A program made the translations under genes and the position numbers. 64,000 bases of DNA, taken from CAG-791 sp963658695. Lineage in GTDB: Bacteria; Bacillota; Clostridia; Lachnospirales; Lachnospiraceae. The DNA lies in the NCBI GenBank assembly GCA_963658695.1, contig CAVKRN010000004.1, forward strand, positions 1-64,000, in the 5' to 3' direction. Of this stretch, positions 53,441-62,082 are shown piece by piece (position 1 is the stretch's first letter; each line of letters begins with the position of its first letter). The notes beneath the pieces were generated by a model that was not told where the DNA came from, did no database searches, and worked only from the letters and a program-made list of their open reading frames with translations.

Positions 53441-53496
53441 ATATACGGTACAGTACCCGTCGCTGACTGGCGCGTGTACTGTACCGTATATTTTAT
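53441..53496. terminator. Terminator formed by a dispersed hairpin repeat copy
   Basis: Perfect 16-base arms ATATACGGTACAGTAC and GTACTGTACCGTATAT enclose CCGTCGCTGACTGGCGCGT, the core of the dispersed hairpin repeat, and are followed by TTTTAT. This copy best shows the palindromic design and its likely role as a terminator. Confidence 0.8.
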
Positions 53497-53532
53497 GATT
53501 GGAATTAAGATAGAATGCGAGGCTAAAAGGTG

Positions 53533-54273
53533 ATGGAACAGAATAAGACATTGGTGTGGGCTCATCGCGGAGCATCTGCTTATGCTCCGGAGAATACGCT
53601 GGCTGCATTTGAAAAGTCAGTAGAGATGAAGGCGGATGGTGTTGAGTTGGATGTCCAGCTGAGCGCGGACAGCGTGGTTGTTGTTGCACACGATGAGGAG
53701 CTGGGGCGTGTCAGTGATGGAGCGGGATATCTGAAGGACTATAGCTTCGCCGCGCTGCGTGAACTGAATTTCAACCGAACGCATCCGGAATACGCAAGGG
53801 CACAAATCCCTACGCTGGAAGAAGTTTATGAACTGCTAAAGCCAACGGGACTTACGGTGAATGTGGAATTTAAGACCGGAATATTCTGGTACAGAGGAAT
53901 TGAAGAAAAGGTACTGGATCTTACAGCGAAGATGGGAATGGAGGATCGTGTTATTTATTCTTCCTTCAATCATTACACATTGACCCATATTCGCAGGGAG
54001 AAGCCGGATGCAGAAACGGGACTCCTGTATTCGGATAACTGGATTGGCGTGGCACCCTACGCCAAGGATGTGGTGAAGGTGGAAGCACTCCACCCGGCAC
54101 TCTACCATCTGCAGGATCCTGAGTATGTGGAAACGGCCCACCAATATGGCTTGAAGACACACGTCTGGACGGTGAATGATGAAGAATATATGCGCATGTG
54201 TGTTCGGATGGGCGTGGAGGCCATCATCACGAATAAGCCGGATTTGTGCAGGCGTGTAGTGGACGAGGCTTGA
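53533..54273 (+). CDS. Glycerophosphodiester phosphodiesterase
   Basis: This 246-residue enzyme hydrolyses glycerophosphodiesters to glycerol-3-phosphate and an alcohol. The start may be GTG at 53530 or ATG at 53533. The active-site motif is HRGASAYAPENTLAAF near the N-terminus, with the metal ligands in DGVELDVQLSAD and the second catalytic His in VVAHDEEL. NVEFKTG carries a further Glu, and HVWTVNDEEYMRMCVRMGVEAIITNKPD is the typical C-terminal block. No signal peptide is present, so it acts in the cytoplasm, perhaps in lipid or teichoic-acid recycling. Confidence 0.94.
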   Translation: MEQNKTLVWAHRGASAYAPENTLAAFEKSVEMKADGVELDVQLSADSVVVVAHDEELGRVSDGAGYLKDYSFAALRELNFNRTHPEYARAQIPTLEEVYELLKPTGLTVNVEFKTGIFWYRGIEEKVLDLTAKMGMEDRVIYSSFNHYTLTHIRREKPDAETGLLYSDNWIGVAPYAKDVVKVEALHPALYHLQDPEYVETAHQYGLKTHVWTVNDEEYMRMCVRMGVEAIITNKPDLCRRVVDEA

Positions 54274-54314
54274 TCAATCAATGGTACAAAACTGTGATAT
54301 AAGAGCATGTGTGA

Positions 54315-54350
54315 TATACTACGGCCAGATCCGGAAGGGTCTGGCTTTTT
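54315..54350 (+). terminator. TATACT box followed by terminator hairpin
   Basis: TATACT (54315-54320) is followed 3 bases later by GCCAGATCC-GGAA-GGGTCTGGC and TTTTT. The hairpin can end the phosphodiesterase transcript or attenuate a promoter for the amino-acid importer. Confidence 0.7.
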
Positions 54351-54379
54351 ATGTGGTTGACCGGGAAAAGGAGAACAAG

Positions 54380-56083
54380 ATGAAGCGTAGGAGAAAATAC
54401 CTTCAAATCGTCGGTGCGGTCCTGCTCACAATATGGGCTCTGTGGAGTACATGCGGGGTGGCTGCAGTCAGTGTAACCGCATCTGAGACTACCGGGAAGC
54501 AGACACAGGATGCGGCAGAAAGTAAAGAGGAATCCGGTACATCAAGGAGCGAGGATGCGTCTGTTGCAAAGGCTTCTTATGTGGATCTGTTGGATGGCAA
54601 AACAGCTGGCGTAATGACGGGAACACCGCAAGACAGTTTTGCCCGTTTAGCATTTCCGAATGCAAAACTGGATTACTACAATAATATTGCGGATTTGTCA
54701 CTGGCACTTCATATGGGCAAAGTGGATTTTATTGTTTTGCCGGTCACAAACTATTACAGTCTCGCGGAACAATATCCGGAATTTGGATATCTTGATATGC
54801 CGATTGTAGAACTTGATATTGGCGAGATTTTTCCGAAAACGCAGGCGTCGGATGAGCTCCGCACGGAACTGAATGCATACATCGCCAAGATCAAAGAAAA
54901 CGGAGAACTGGAAAGACTCCAGAATTACTGGCTTTATCCGAGGGATTGGGAGAACGTGGATATTCCAACAAGCGGAGAGAACGGTGTTCTGAATCTTGCG
55001 ACAATTAATACATTGAAGCCGTTCTCCTTCATGCTTAATGGGAAAAATGCCGGATTTGACATTGCTGTCCTCGCGGGTTTTGGCAAAGAGTATGGCTATG
55101 GATTTCACATCGAAAACGTAGATTTTGCAGATGCGCTGAGTGGGATTGCCGCAGATAAATATGACCTCGCGGCAGGACAGATTGCTTGGACGAAGGAACG
55201 CGCAGAGAACGTTGAATATTCTGATTTTCTGTACAAAATGGTTGTTGTTCCAATTATCAATACGGATCATATACGTACTGACGATACTGTTATGGCATAC
55301 GATACAGAAGGCAGTGCGGGGCAGGCGCCGGATACGTCTTCCGTGACAGCAAGGGAAAATGAAAATGCCCTATTGAGGAGTATCCGGAGGTCGCTGTTGG
55401 AAGAGGATCGATGGAAATCGGTTTTGAACGGCCTTGGTGTCACACTGGTGATTATGATGGCAGGATTTGTACTGGCAAATGTGCTTGGGGCAATTCTATG
55501 TGCTATGGCAATGGCGCGTATAAAAATACTTCGCATAATAGCAGACGTGTATTCAGCCTTGATGCAGGGACTGCCGGTGGTGGTTGTTCTGATGCTTCTG
55601 TACTATGTGGTATTTGGACATTCCCAAATATCAAATGTTGTGGTGTCAATACTTGGACTTGGAATGATTTTCGGAGCATATATGGCTCAGCTGTTTGAAA
55701 ATGGTATCCGCGGTGTTGATAAAGGGCAGTGGGAGGCTGCATTGGCTTCCGGGTTGACCGGAAGAGAGGCCTTTGTCGGGATCGTGCTGCCACAGGCTGC
55801 GCGGTCGATGCTCCCAGGGTATTTTAGTAATTTAATCAGCCTGATGAAGAGCACAGCGGTTGTGGGCTACATTGCTGTGACAGATCTTACGAAGGTGGGA
55901 GACATTATCCGCAGCAGTACCTTTGAGGCGGTTGTGCCGCTTGTGATCGTTGCTGGCCTTTACCTTGGCATGGCAGGGATTCTTCTTTTCGTAATGCATT
56001 TACTGCGACAACGACTGGAGAGGAGGCAGACCAAGAAAAAGGGAGGACAGAACACATTGATTGACGGTGGAAAAAGGGGGTGA
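54380..56083 (+). CDS. Amino-acid ABC importer, fused binding-protein/permease
   Basis: This 567-residue fusion starts at the ATG at 54380 after AAAAGGAGA. It has a signal or anchor helix (about 12-32), then two binding-protein segments of the SBP_bac_3 type. The first (about 60-195) looks incomplete, covering mainly a second lobe: ISLAL-type ADLSLALHMGKVDFIVLP and ELRTELNAYIAKIKENGELERLQNYW. The second (about 200-310) covers a first lobe: GVLNLATINTLKPFSFMLNGKNAGFDIAVLAGFGKEYGY. The HisM/GlnP-type permease (about 340-555) has the EAA loop GQWEAALASGLTGREAFVGIVLPQAAR. It works with the ATPase 4 bases downstream. Confidence 0.9.
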   Translation: MKRRRKYLQIVGAVLLTIWALWSTCGVAAVSVTASETTGKQTQDAAESKEESGTSRSEDASVAKASYVDLLDGKTAGVMTGTPQDSFARLAFPNAKLDYYNNIADLSLALHMGKVDFIVLPVTNYYSLAEQYPEFGYLDMPIVELDIGEIFPKTQASDELRTELNAYIAKIKENGELERLQNYWLYPRDWENVDIPTSGENGVLNLATINTLKPFSFMLNGKNAGFDIAVLAGFGKEYGYGFHIENVDFADALSGIAADKYDLAAGQIAWTKERAENVEYSDFLYKMVVVPIINTDHIRTDDTVMAYDTEGSAGQAPDTSSVTARENENALLRSIRRSLLEEDRWKSVLNGLGVTLVIMMAGFVLANVLGAILCAMAMARIKILRIIADVYSALMQGLPVVVVLMLLYYVVFGHSQISNVVVSILGLGMIFGAYMAQLFENGIRGVDKGQWEAALASGLTGREAFVGIVLPQAARSMLPGYFSNLISLMKSTAVVGYIAVTDLTKVGDIIRSSTFEAVVPLVIVAGLYLGMAGILLFVMHLLRQRLERRQTKKKGGQNTLIDGGKRG

Positions 56084-56087
56084 CAGG

Positions 56088-57194
56088 ATGAGAGAAGAGC
56101 TGATTAACATTGAGCATCTGCAAAAGAGATTTGCGGATGAAGCAATTTTGAAGGATGTCAGCACGGTGATCCGCAAAGGGGAAATTGTTGTTATTATTGG
56201 ACCGTCCGGAACCGGAAAATCTACTTTTTTGCGCTGTCTGAACCGACTGGAAACGCCAACCTCCGGTAGGATCATCTTCAATGGTGCGGATATGGGGGCA
56301 AAGGATTGTAATCTCAGTAAGGTGCGTCAGAAAATGGGAATGGTTTTTCAGGGATTCAACCTGTACCATCATATGAATGCAATCGACAACATTATGTATG
56401 CACCCATAAAGGTTCTGGGACTGTCCCGGGAAGAGGCTTACCAAAGAGGGAAAATGCTACTGCGGATGGTTGGACTCGAGGAGAAGGAGATGAGTTATCC
56501 GGATGAGCTTTCCGGCGGACAGAAACAAAGAATTGCTATTGCCAGAACACTCGCTACGGAACCGGAGGTTATCCTGTTTGATGAGCCAACATCAGCGCTG
56601 GATCCAACCATGGAGGGTGAGGTGGTGGCTGTAATCCAGCGGCTTGCGAAGGAAGGAATGACAATGGTGATTGTCACGCACAATATGCGTCTTGCCAGAA
56701 GCGTGGCAACCCGTGTTATTTATATGGATCATGGAACCATTTGCGAGGAGGGAATGCCTGAACAGATTTTTGACCATCCGCAGAAGGAGGAAACGCAGCG
56801 GTTCGTGAAAGGTTTATCTGGACTGCATATGAGTTTCTTGCGTGATGATCTGGATTATCTGGGACTTCTTAGCAAGATCCATGAACTGGCAATTCGAAAG
56901 CTGTTTTCGCCGAAATTTGTTTACAGGATTGAGGCTTCTATAGAAGAAATATACCTGCAGACCGTTTTGCCGACACTGGAGGACAATATTCTGGTGCACT
57001 TTGATTTGGAATACTCTGAGAAAACGGAAAGCTGTGAAATCCGGTTTCGCTGGTCATCGAAGCCTCAGAATCCGTTGGAGAATATGGATGATCTGTCCCG
57101 CAGGTTGACAGAATATGCGGCCAGAAATGTTGAATATCACTATGCCGAGGATGACGGCAATGAAATTCAGATTGTAGTTGACGAGCACGCTTAA
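56088..57194 (+). CDS. Amino-acid ABC importer ATPase with C-terminal GHKL-like domain
   Basis: This 368-residue protein starts at the ATG at 56088, after GGGGGTGACAGG. Residues 1-245 are a normal GlnQ-type ATPase: Walker A GPSGTGKST, signature LSGGQKQR, Walker B VILFDEPTSALDP, switch His in VTHNMRLAR. About 120 extra residues follow, where GlnQ proteins usually end. The part from about 272 (IEASIEEIYLQTVLPTLED, CEIRFRWSSKPQNPLE and LTEYAARNVEYHYAEDDGNE) has the pattern of RsbW-type GHKL ATPases, but the N-box Asn and the DxG of the G1 box are missing. It is therefore probably a non-catalytic sensory or regulatory domain. Confidence 0.88.
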   Translation: MREELINIEHLQKRFADEAILKDVSTVIRKGEIVVIIGPSGTGKSTFLRCLNRLETPTSGRIIFNGADMGAKDCNLSKVRQKMGMVFQGFNLYHHMNAIDNIMYAPIKVLGLSREEAYQRGKMLLRMVGLEEKEMSYPDELSGGQKQRIAIARTLATEPEVILFDEPTSALDPTMEGEVVAVIQRLAKEGMTMVIVTHNMRLARSVATRVIYMDHGTICEEGMPEQIFDHPQKEETQRFVKGLSGLHMSFLRDDLDYLGLLSKIHELAIRKLFSPKFVYRIEASIEEIYLQTVLPTLEDNILVHFDLEYSEKTESCEIRFRWSSKPQNPLENMDDLSRRLTEYAARNVEYHYAEDDGNEIQIVVDEHA

Positions 57195-57225
57195 GGAAAT
57201 GCTGATTAAATCAGCATTTCCCTAG
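57192..57225. repeat. Perfect GGAAATGCTGATT palindrome
   Basis: GGAAATGCTGATT-A-AATCAGCATTTCC (57195-57221) is a perfect 13-base inverted repeat beginning directly after the stop codon of the ATPase gene. It matches 16005-16037. Confidence 0.8.
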
Positions 57226-57338
57226 AAAGCGGATACCTTGAAATCGGCGTTGCGGCTGAGGTATCATAGATCTTCGGACAAACGGCATGGCAACATGCTG
57301 GGGCTTGAATGGCTATGTTTTAGATTACTTACGGGTTT

Positions 57339-59021
57339 ATGAAATTGCGGGAAAAAAGGTTTGAGATTAAGAAAAATGCAGGTCAGCATGCGGCCAGGTT
57401 TCTGGTGACGGTGCTGGCCGGTTTTGTTGTTACGCCGTGTGTGGCTGCGGCAGCAGAGGTGTCGGAAGTGTCCCGGGAGACGCAGGAGGAGTCTGCGAAT
57501 TCGCCGGCGACACTGCAGCAGGCAGGTGAACCGGAGGAGTCTGCGGATTCGTCGGTGGCATTGCAGCAGGTTGATACGGAAGAGGAATCCGAGCAGGAGT
57601 ATGACCGGATGCTCCTGCCGGGCGCCGGCTTTTCGTATGCATTTTCTGCGCGCAAGGTTTCTCTGCAGGATGTCAATGATCAGGGGAATGAGACGGGAAG
57701 GGATGATATTGTTGCAACCACGTTGACACCGGTGCAGGTCAAGGAGCAGTCTGTGGTGAATGCGGTATCCCAGACACAGGGAATCCATATTGATACTGCA
57801 ACGGCTACAATTCTGTCAGCGACCGCAGTGACGGTTGTATCGGATGCGAACATTGCTCTTCAACTGGCACATATGGCGGACAGGAGACAGACGCAGCTCA
57901 AGCTCGACCAAGGCGTTATTACGGCGATAGAGGCGGAAACGCTCCTGGCATCGGCAAACGGCGAGAGCGCATCCGATAACGGTGAGGAGACAACCATCTC
58001 CATTGCGGATGGCAAGGCGGATGGATCGGATCCGGTGGATGCCGATGAGACACCGGCCACGGATTCGAATGGAAATGAACTGGTGGTAGCGCAGGTCAAT
58101 GGATATATCAATGTGCGGGCAGATGCGGATACCGAGGCAGAGATTGTCGGTAAACTGTACAACAGCTCTGTTGCGAAGGTGCTTGGACGCACGGGGAACG
58201 GATGGGCGCGCATCCAATCCGGCGATGTCACCGGCTACATTCGGGAGGAGTATGTTGCCACCGGTAATACGGCACAGCAGCTGGCGGATTCGGTGGTGAC
58301 CAAGCAGGCGGTGGTGACGACGGAAACGCTCCGCGTCCGCGTGGCACCGATTGCGGATTCTGACGTTATCACTTTGATCGGTCAGGGGGAGACGTTGGAC
58401 ATTCTCGAAGAAGCTGATGGCTGGTACAAGATCAACACCGAGGATGGCGAGGGATATATTTCTTCTGATTTTGCCGATGTCGAGGAGATCTACCCGGAGG
58501 CAATATCCAGAGCGCAGGAAGAGGCTGAGGAGGCTGCGGCAGCGGCATCCAGCGCCGCTGAGGAAGAAGCCAGAAAGGCCCAAGAGCAGGCAAACAGCAG
58601 TTCCAAGAATGTCAAAAAGACGTCTGGTTCTGCGTCACTGAATACCTATAACGGCAGCAGCGGCTCCGGCAGTGCATCCGGACAGGCGGTGGCCAACTAT
58701 GCGCTGCAGTTCGTAGGCAATCCGTACGTCTGGGGAGGCTCCAGTCTGACCAACGGTGCAGACTGCTCCGGCTTTACCATGGCAGTGTATGCGAACTTTG
58801 GTGTGAGCCTGCCGCATTATACGGGTTCGCAGCAACAGTGCGGCACAGCAGTGAACTCCTTGTCAGAGGCGCAGCCGGGCGATCTGATCCTGTATTCCGG
58901 GCATGTGGCCATTTATCTTGGCAACAATCAGATCGTACATGCCTCCAGTCCGCGGTACGGCATTACGACGGGAACCGCAACGTACCGCAACATCGTGGCG
59001 ATTCGAAGAATTCTGCAGTAG
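57339..59021 (+). CDS. Secreted SH3-domain NlpC/P60 peptidoglycan hydrolase
   Basis: This 560-residue wall hydrolase probably cleaves stem peptides. A signal peptide (to about residue 34) is followed by a Glu/Ala/Ser-rich region and an unassigned segment to about 245. Two bacterial SH3 domains lie at about 248-305 (GYINVRADADTEAEIVGKLY, GYIREEYV) and 322-383 (TLRVRVAPIADSDVI, GYISSDF). An Ala/Glu coiled linker leads to the NlpC/P60 domain (about 450-560) with Cys476 in ADCSGFTMAVYANFG, His522 in SGHVAIYLG and His534 in IVHASSPRYG. The ribosome site is weak. It has its own terminator. Confidence 0.92.
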   Translation: MKLREKRFEIKKNAGQHAARFLVTVLAGFVVTPCVAAAAEVSEVSRETQEESANSPATLQQAGEPEESADSSVALQQVDTEEESEQEYDRMLLPGAGFSYAFSARKVSLQDVNDQGNETGRDDIVATTLTPVQVKEQSVVNAVSQTQGIHIDTATATILSATAVTVVSDANIALQLAHMADRRQTQLKLDQGVITAIEAETLLASANGESASDNGEETTISIADGKADGSDPVDADETPATDSNGNELVVAQVNGYINVRADADTEAEIVGKLYNSSVAKVLGRTGNGWARIQSGDVTGYIREEYVATGNTAQQLADSVVTKQAVVTTETLRVRVAPIADSDVITLIGQGETLDILEEADGWYKINTEDGEGYISSDFADVEEIYPEAISRAQEEAEEAAAAASSAAEEEARKAQEQANSSSKNVKKTSGSASLNTYNGSSGSGSASGQAVANYALQFVGNPYVWGGSSLTNGADCSGFTMAVYANFGVSLPHYTGSQQQCGTAVNSLSEAQPGDLILYSGHVAIYLGNNQIVHASSPRYGITTGTATYRNIVAIRRILQ

Positions 59022-59022
59022 C

Positions 59023-59070
59023 AAAGAGCTCAGAGGTGGCGGTAATAAGCTGCTTCTGAGCTTTATTTTA
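59023..59070 (+). terminator. Terminator after NlpC/P60 gene
   Basis: AAAGAGCTCAGA pairs with TTCTGAGCTTT across a 28-base loop, then ATTTTA. Confidence 0.75.
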
Positions 59071-59197
59071 AGTTTCAGAAATGAATGCGATCGTTTACTA
59101 ATTTTTTAGAAAATTATGCGGCAATATATGGTAAAATATATTCAATAAAAAACCACCGCTGGTTTTCTAAAAAGGATTCCGGCAGAAAGGGGTATAC

Positions 59198-59728
59198 ATG
59201 AAGTATACAATCGTGGGGAAGAATGTAGAGGTAACTCCGGGACTGGACAATGCGATTCGCAGCAAGCTGGATAAGCTGGACCGGTTCTTTTCACCGGAAA
59301 CGCCGGTTCGTGTGACGCTGAGCGTGGAAAAGGAGCGTCAGAGAATTGAGGTAACCATTCCGGTGCGGGATGGAATCATCCGTTCGGAACAGGTCAGCAA
59401 TGACATGTATGTCAGCCTTGATCTGGTTGAGGAAGTGATTGAGCGTCAGCTCAAGAAATATAAGAACAAGATTGTGGACCGTCATCAGGATGCGGGCAAT
59501 GACTTTCGCCGGGAATTTCTGGATCAGGACTATCTGCCGGAGGAAGACATTCAGATCTCTCGCCGCAAGCAGTTTGATATGAAGCCGATGTATCCGGAGG
59601 ATGCCTGCCTGGAGATGGAGCTTCTGGGACATGATTTTTATCTGTTCTGCAATGCAGAGACGGAGCAGCTCAATGTGGTTTACAAGAGAAAGGGCGGAAC
59701 CTACGGCCTGATCGAACCGGATCTATAA
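59198..59728 (+). CDS. hpf: Ribosome hibernation-promoting factor, long form
   Basis: This 176-residue protein dimerises inactive 70S ribosomes into 100S particles in stationary phase. The N-terminal S30AE domain (1-100) reads KYTIVGKNVEVTPGLDNAIRSKLDKLDRFF and later VEEVIERQLKKYKNKI. The C-terminal dimerisation domain (about 120-176) has IQISRRKQFDMKPMYPEDACLEMELLGHDFYLFCNAETEQLNVVYKRKGGTYGLIEPD, the highly conserved long-HPF tail. AGAAAGGGG precedes the ATG. A strong hairpin follows. Confidence 0.96.
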   Translation: MKYTIVGKNVEVTPGLDNAIRSKLDKLDRFFSPETPVRVTLSVEKERQRIEVTIPVRDGIIRSEQVSNDMYVSLDLVEEVIERQLKKYKNKIVDRHQDAGNDFRREFLDQDYLPEEDIQISRRKQFDMKPMYPEDACLEMELLGHDFYLFCNAETEQLNVVYKRKGGTYGLIEPDL

Positions 59729-59771
59729 GAAATCTATAAGATTTATAAAAAAATTCTATAATGCCATGAAG

Positions 59772-59815
59772 ACAGCCCCTTTGCTCGTTGAAATAGCAAA
59801 GGGGCTGTGCTATAA
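59772..59815. terminator. Perfect hairpin between hpf and thl
   Basis: ACAGCCCCTTTGCT and AGCAAAGGGGCTGT are perfect 14-base arms. The left side is preceded by an A-run. TATAAT follows within 4 bases, so it may also lie next to the butyrate-operon promoter. Confidence 0.75.
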
Positions 59816-59901
59816 TTTCCACAGTGGTGTGATAAAAAATTAACAAAGTCACCCCGAACAATGAAAACGAATTGTTGTATTGGATTGGAGGAATGAGAGA
59901 C

Positions 59902-61086
59902 ATGGCAGACAGAATCGTGATTGCTAGTGCTTGCCGTACGGCAGTAGGAAAGATGGGCGGCACCCTTTCCGCAACTCCCGCTGCAGAGCTTGGCTCTATC
60001 GTAATTAAGGAGGCTGTAAAGCGTGCCGGAATCAAGCCGGAGGACGTAGATCAGGTATTCATGGGATGCGTTATTCAGGCTGCACAGGGACAGAACATTG
60101 CCAGACAGTGCTCTTTGAAGGCAGGACTTCCCATCGAGACACCTGCAGTTACATTGAATGTGGTATGCGGCTCCGGACTGTATGCGGTAAATCTGGCAGC
60201 AAGCCTGATCAAGGCAGGCGAGGCTGAGGTTGTTGTGGCTGGCGGCACAGAGAACATGTCCATGGCTCCTTACGCACTGCCGAAGGCGCGTTACGGATAC
60301 CGCATGAACAACGGAACGCTGGTTGACTGCATGGTAAACGATGCGCTGTGGGATGTGTTCAATGACTACCACATGATCCAGACAGCAGACAATGTGGCGA
60401 AGCAGTGGGGACTTACCAGAGAAGAGCTGGATGAGTTTGCAGCGAATTCGCAGACCAAAGCTGCAGAGGCTATCGAGGCAGGTCGTTTCAAAGAAGAGAT
60501 CGTTCCGGTAGAGATCAAGAAGAAGAAAGAGACCATCATTTTTGATACCGATGAGGGCCCTCGCGGCAGACAGACTGCTGCAGACATTGCGAAGATGCGC
60601 GCCATCAATCCGGACGGCGTTACGACGGCGGCAAATGCTTCCGGTATCAATGACGGAGCAGCTGCACTGGTTGTCATGAGCGAGTCGAAGGCCAAAGAGC
60701 TTGGCGTAACTCCGATGGCTGTTTGGACGGCTGGTGCGCTTGGCGGTGTGGATCCTTCCATCATGGGTGTTGGACCGGTTGCTTCTACCAGAAAGGTTCT
60801 GGCAAAGACTGGTCTTACTATTGATGATTTTGATCTGTACGAGGCAAATGAGGCATTTGCAGCACAGTCGGTTGCAGTCGGCAAGGACCTTGGCTTTGAT
60901 CTTAGCAAGCTGAATGTAAACGGTGGTGCTATTGCAATCGGACATCCGGTTGGTGCATCCGGTGCACGTATCCTGACGACGCTTCTGTATGCAATGAAGC
61001 AGCGTGATGCAAAGCGCGGTCTTGCTACTCTTTGCATTGGCGGCGGCATGGGCTGCAGCACGGTTGTGGAGAAGTACGAACAGTAA
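59902..61086 (+). CDS. thl: Acetyl-CoA C-acetyltransferase (thiolase)
   Basis: This 394-residue enzyme condenses two acetyl-CoA to acetoacetyl-CoA, the first step of butyrate formation. The ATG at 59902, 9 bases after GGAGGA, gives the usual start MADRIVIASACRTAVGK. Catalytic residues are Cys89 (NVVCGSG), His348 (AIGHPVGASGARI) and Cys378 (LCIGGGMGCS). It is the first gene of thl-crt-hbd-bcd. Confidence 0.97.
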   Translation: MADRIVIASACRTAVGKMGGTLSATPAAELGSIVIKEAVKRAGIKPEDVDQVFMGCVIQAAQGQNIARQCSLKAGLPIETPAVTLNVVCGSGLYAVNLAASLIKAGEAEVVVAGGTENMSMAPYALPKARYGYRMNNGTLVDCMVNDALWDVFNDYHMIQTADNVAKQWGLTREELDEFAANSQTKAAEAIEAGRFKEEIVPVEIKKKKETIIFDTDEGPRGRQTAADIAKMRAINPDGVTTAANASGINDGAAALVVMSESKAKELGVTPMAVWTAGALGGVDPSIMGVGPVASTRKVLAKTGLTIDDFDLYEANEAFAAQSVAVGKDLGFDLSKLNVNGGAIAIGHPVGASGARILTTLLYAMKQRDAKRGLATLCIGGGMGCSTVVEKYEQ

Positions 61087-61155
61087 CTGTTCAGAGCTGG
61101 GCAAATTCGCAAAAGTACGCGAGTCTTATAGATTCTGTAGAAAGGCGGGGTTCCA

Positions 61156-61950
61156 ATGGGTTTTGTAGATTATGAAGTAGAAGGCGCGGTAGGGCTGATC
61201 ACAATCAATCGTCCGAAGGCATTGAACGCTCTGAATTCGCAGGTGCTCGATGACCTGGCAGCGGTAATTGACGGCGTGGATCTGGATGTTGTTCGCTGCC
61301 TGATTCTTACCGGAGCAGGGGACAAATCCTTTGTGGCTGGTGCAGATATCGGCGAGATGTCTACCCTTACGAAGGCAGAGGGAGAGGCATTCGGCAAGAA
61401 GGGAAATGATCTTTTCCGCCGCATTGAGACGCTCCCGATTCCGGTCATTGCAGCAATTAACGGCTTTGCACTTGGTGGCGGTAACGAGATCGCTATGAGC
61501 TGCGATTTCCGTATTTGCTCCGACAATGCCGTTTTCGGTCAGCCGGAGGTTGGTCTTGGAATTACACCCGGCTTTGGTGGAACGCAGCGTCTGGCACGTC
61601 TGATCGGACCTGGAATGGCCAAGCAGCTGGTATACACCGCACGCAATATCAAGGCAGACGAGGCGCTTCGCATCGGACTGGTAAACCAGGTGGTTACACT
61701 GGAGGAGCTCCTTCCCACCGCGAAGAAGCTTGCTTCTGTCATCGCCGGAAATGCGCCGATTGCGGTTCGCGCATGCAAGGAAGCAATCAACGTTGGCCTT
61801 GAGCAGGGAATGGACGATGCCATTGTAACCGAGGAGAAGCTCTTCGGCTCCTGCTTTGAGTCGGAGGATCAGAAAGAGGGAATGGCAAATTTCCTCCGCA
61901 AGAAGGATGATCCGGCAAAGGTGAAGCACGTTGCCTTCCAGAACAAATAG
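61156..61950 (+). CDS. crt: 3-hydroxybutyryl-CoA dehydratase (crotonase)
   Basis: This 264-residue crotonase-fold enzyme dehydrates 3-hydroxybutyryl-CoA to crotonyl-CoA. It has the oxyanion-hole segments KSFVAGADIGEM and NGFALGGGNEIAMSCD and the catalytic Glu pair, one in GGGNEIAMSCD and one in FGQPEVGLGITPGFGGTQRL. Its length is typical of Clostridial Crt. AAAGGCGGGG precedes the ATG. It lies 69 bases after thl. Confidence 0.95.
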   Translation: MGFVDYEVEGAVGLITINRPKALNALNSQVLDDLAAVIDGVDLDVVRCLILTGAGDKSFVAGADIGEMSTLTKAEGEAFGKKGNDLFRRIETLPIPVIAAINGFALGGGNEIAMSCDFRICSDNAVFGQPEVGLGITPGFGGTQRLARLIGPGMAKQLVYTARNIKADEALRIGLVNQVVTLEELLPTAKKLASVIAGNAPIAVRACKEAINVGLEQGMDDAIVTEEKLFGSCFESEDQKEGMANFLRKKDDPAKVKHVAFQNK

Positions 61951-61973
61951 ATGATGTAGTGATTGTTCGGCGC

Positions 61974-62004
61974 CATCTCGATTTTCCCTGGGGAAATCGA
62001 GATG
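61974..62004 (+). other. Intercistronic hairpin between crt and hbd
   Basis: CATCTCGATTTTCCC pairs with GGGAAATCGAGATG around a two-base loop. There is no U-tract, so it is more likely an RNA-stability or processing element than a terminator. Confidence 0.7.
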
Positions 62005-62082
62005 TGTGCTGAATCGTTGCGCTTTTACAACATAAGATACAGCGTATTGTTAACATGGAGTTATTTTCAGGAGGAAATTGAA

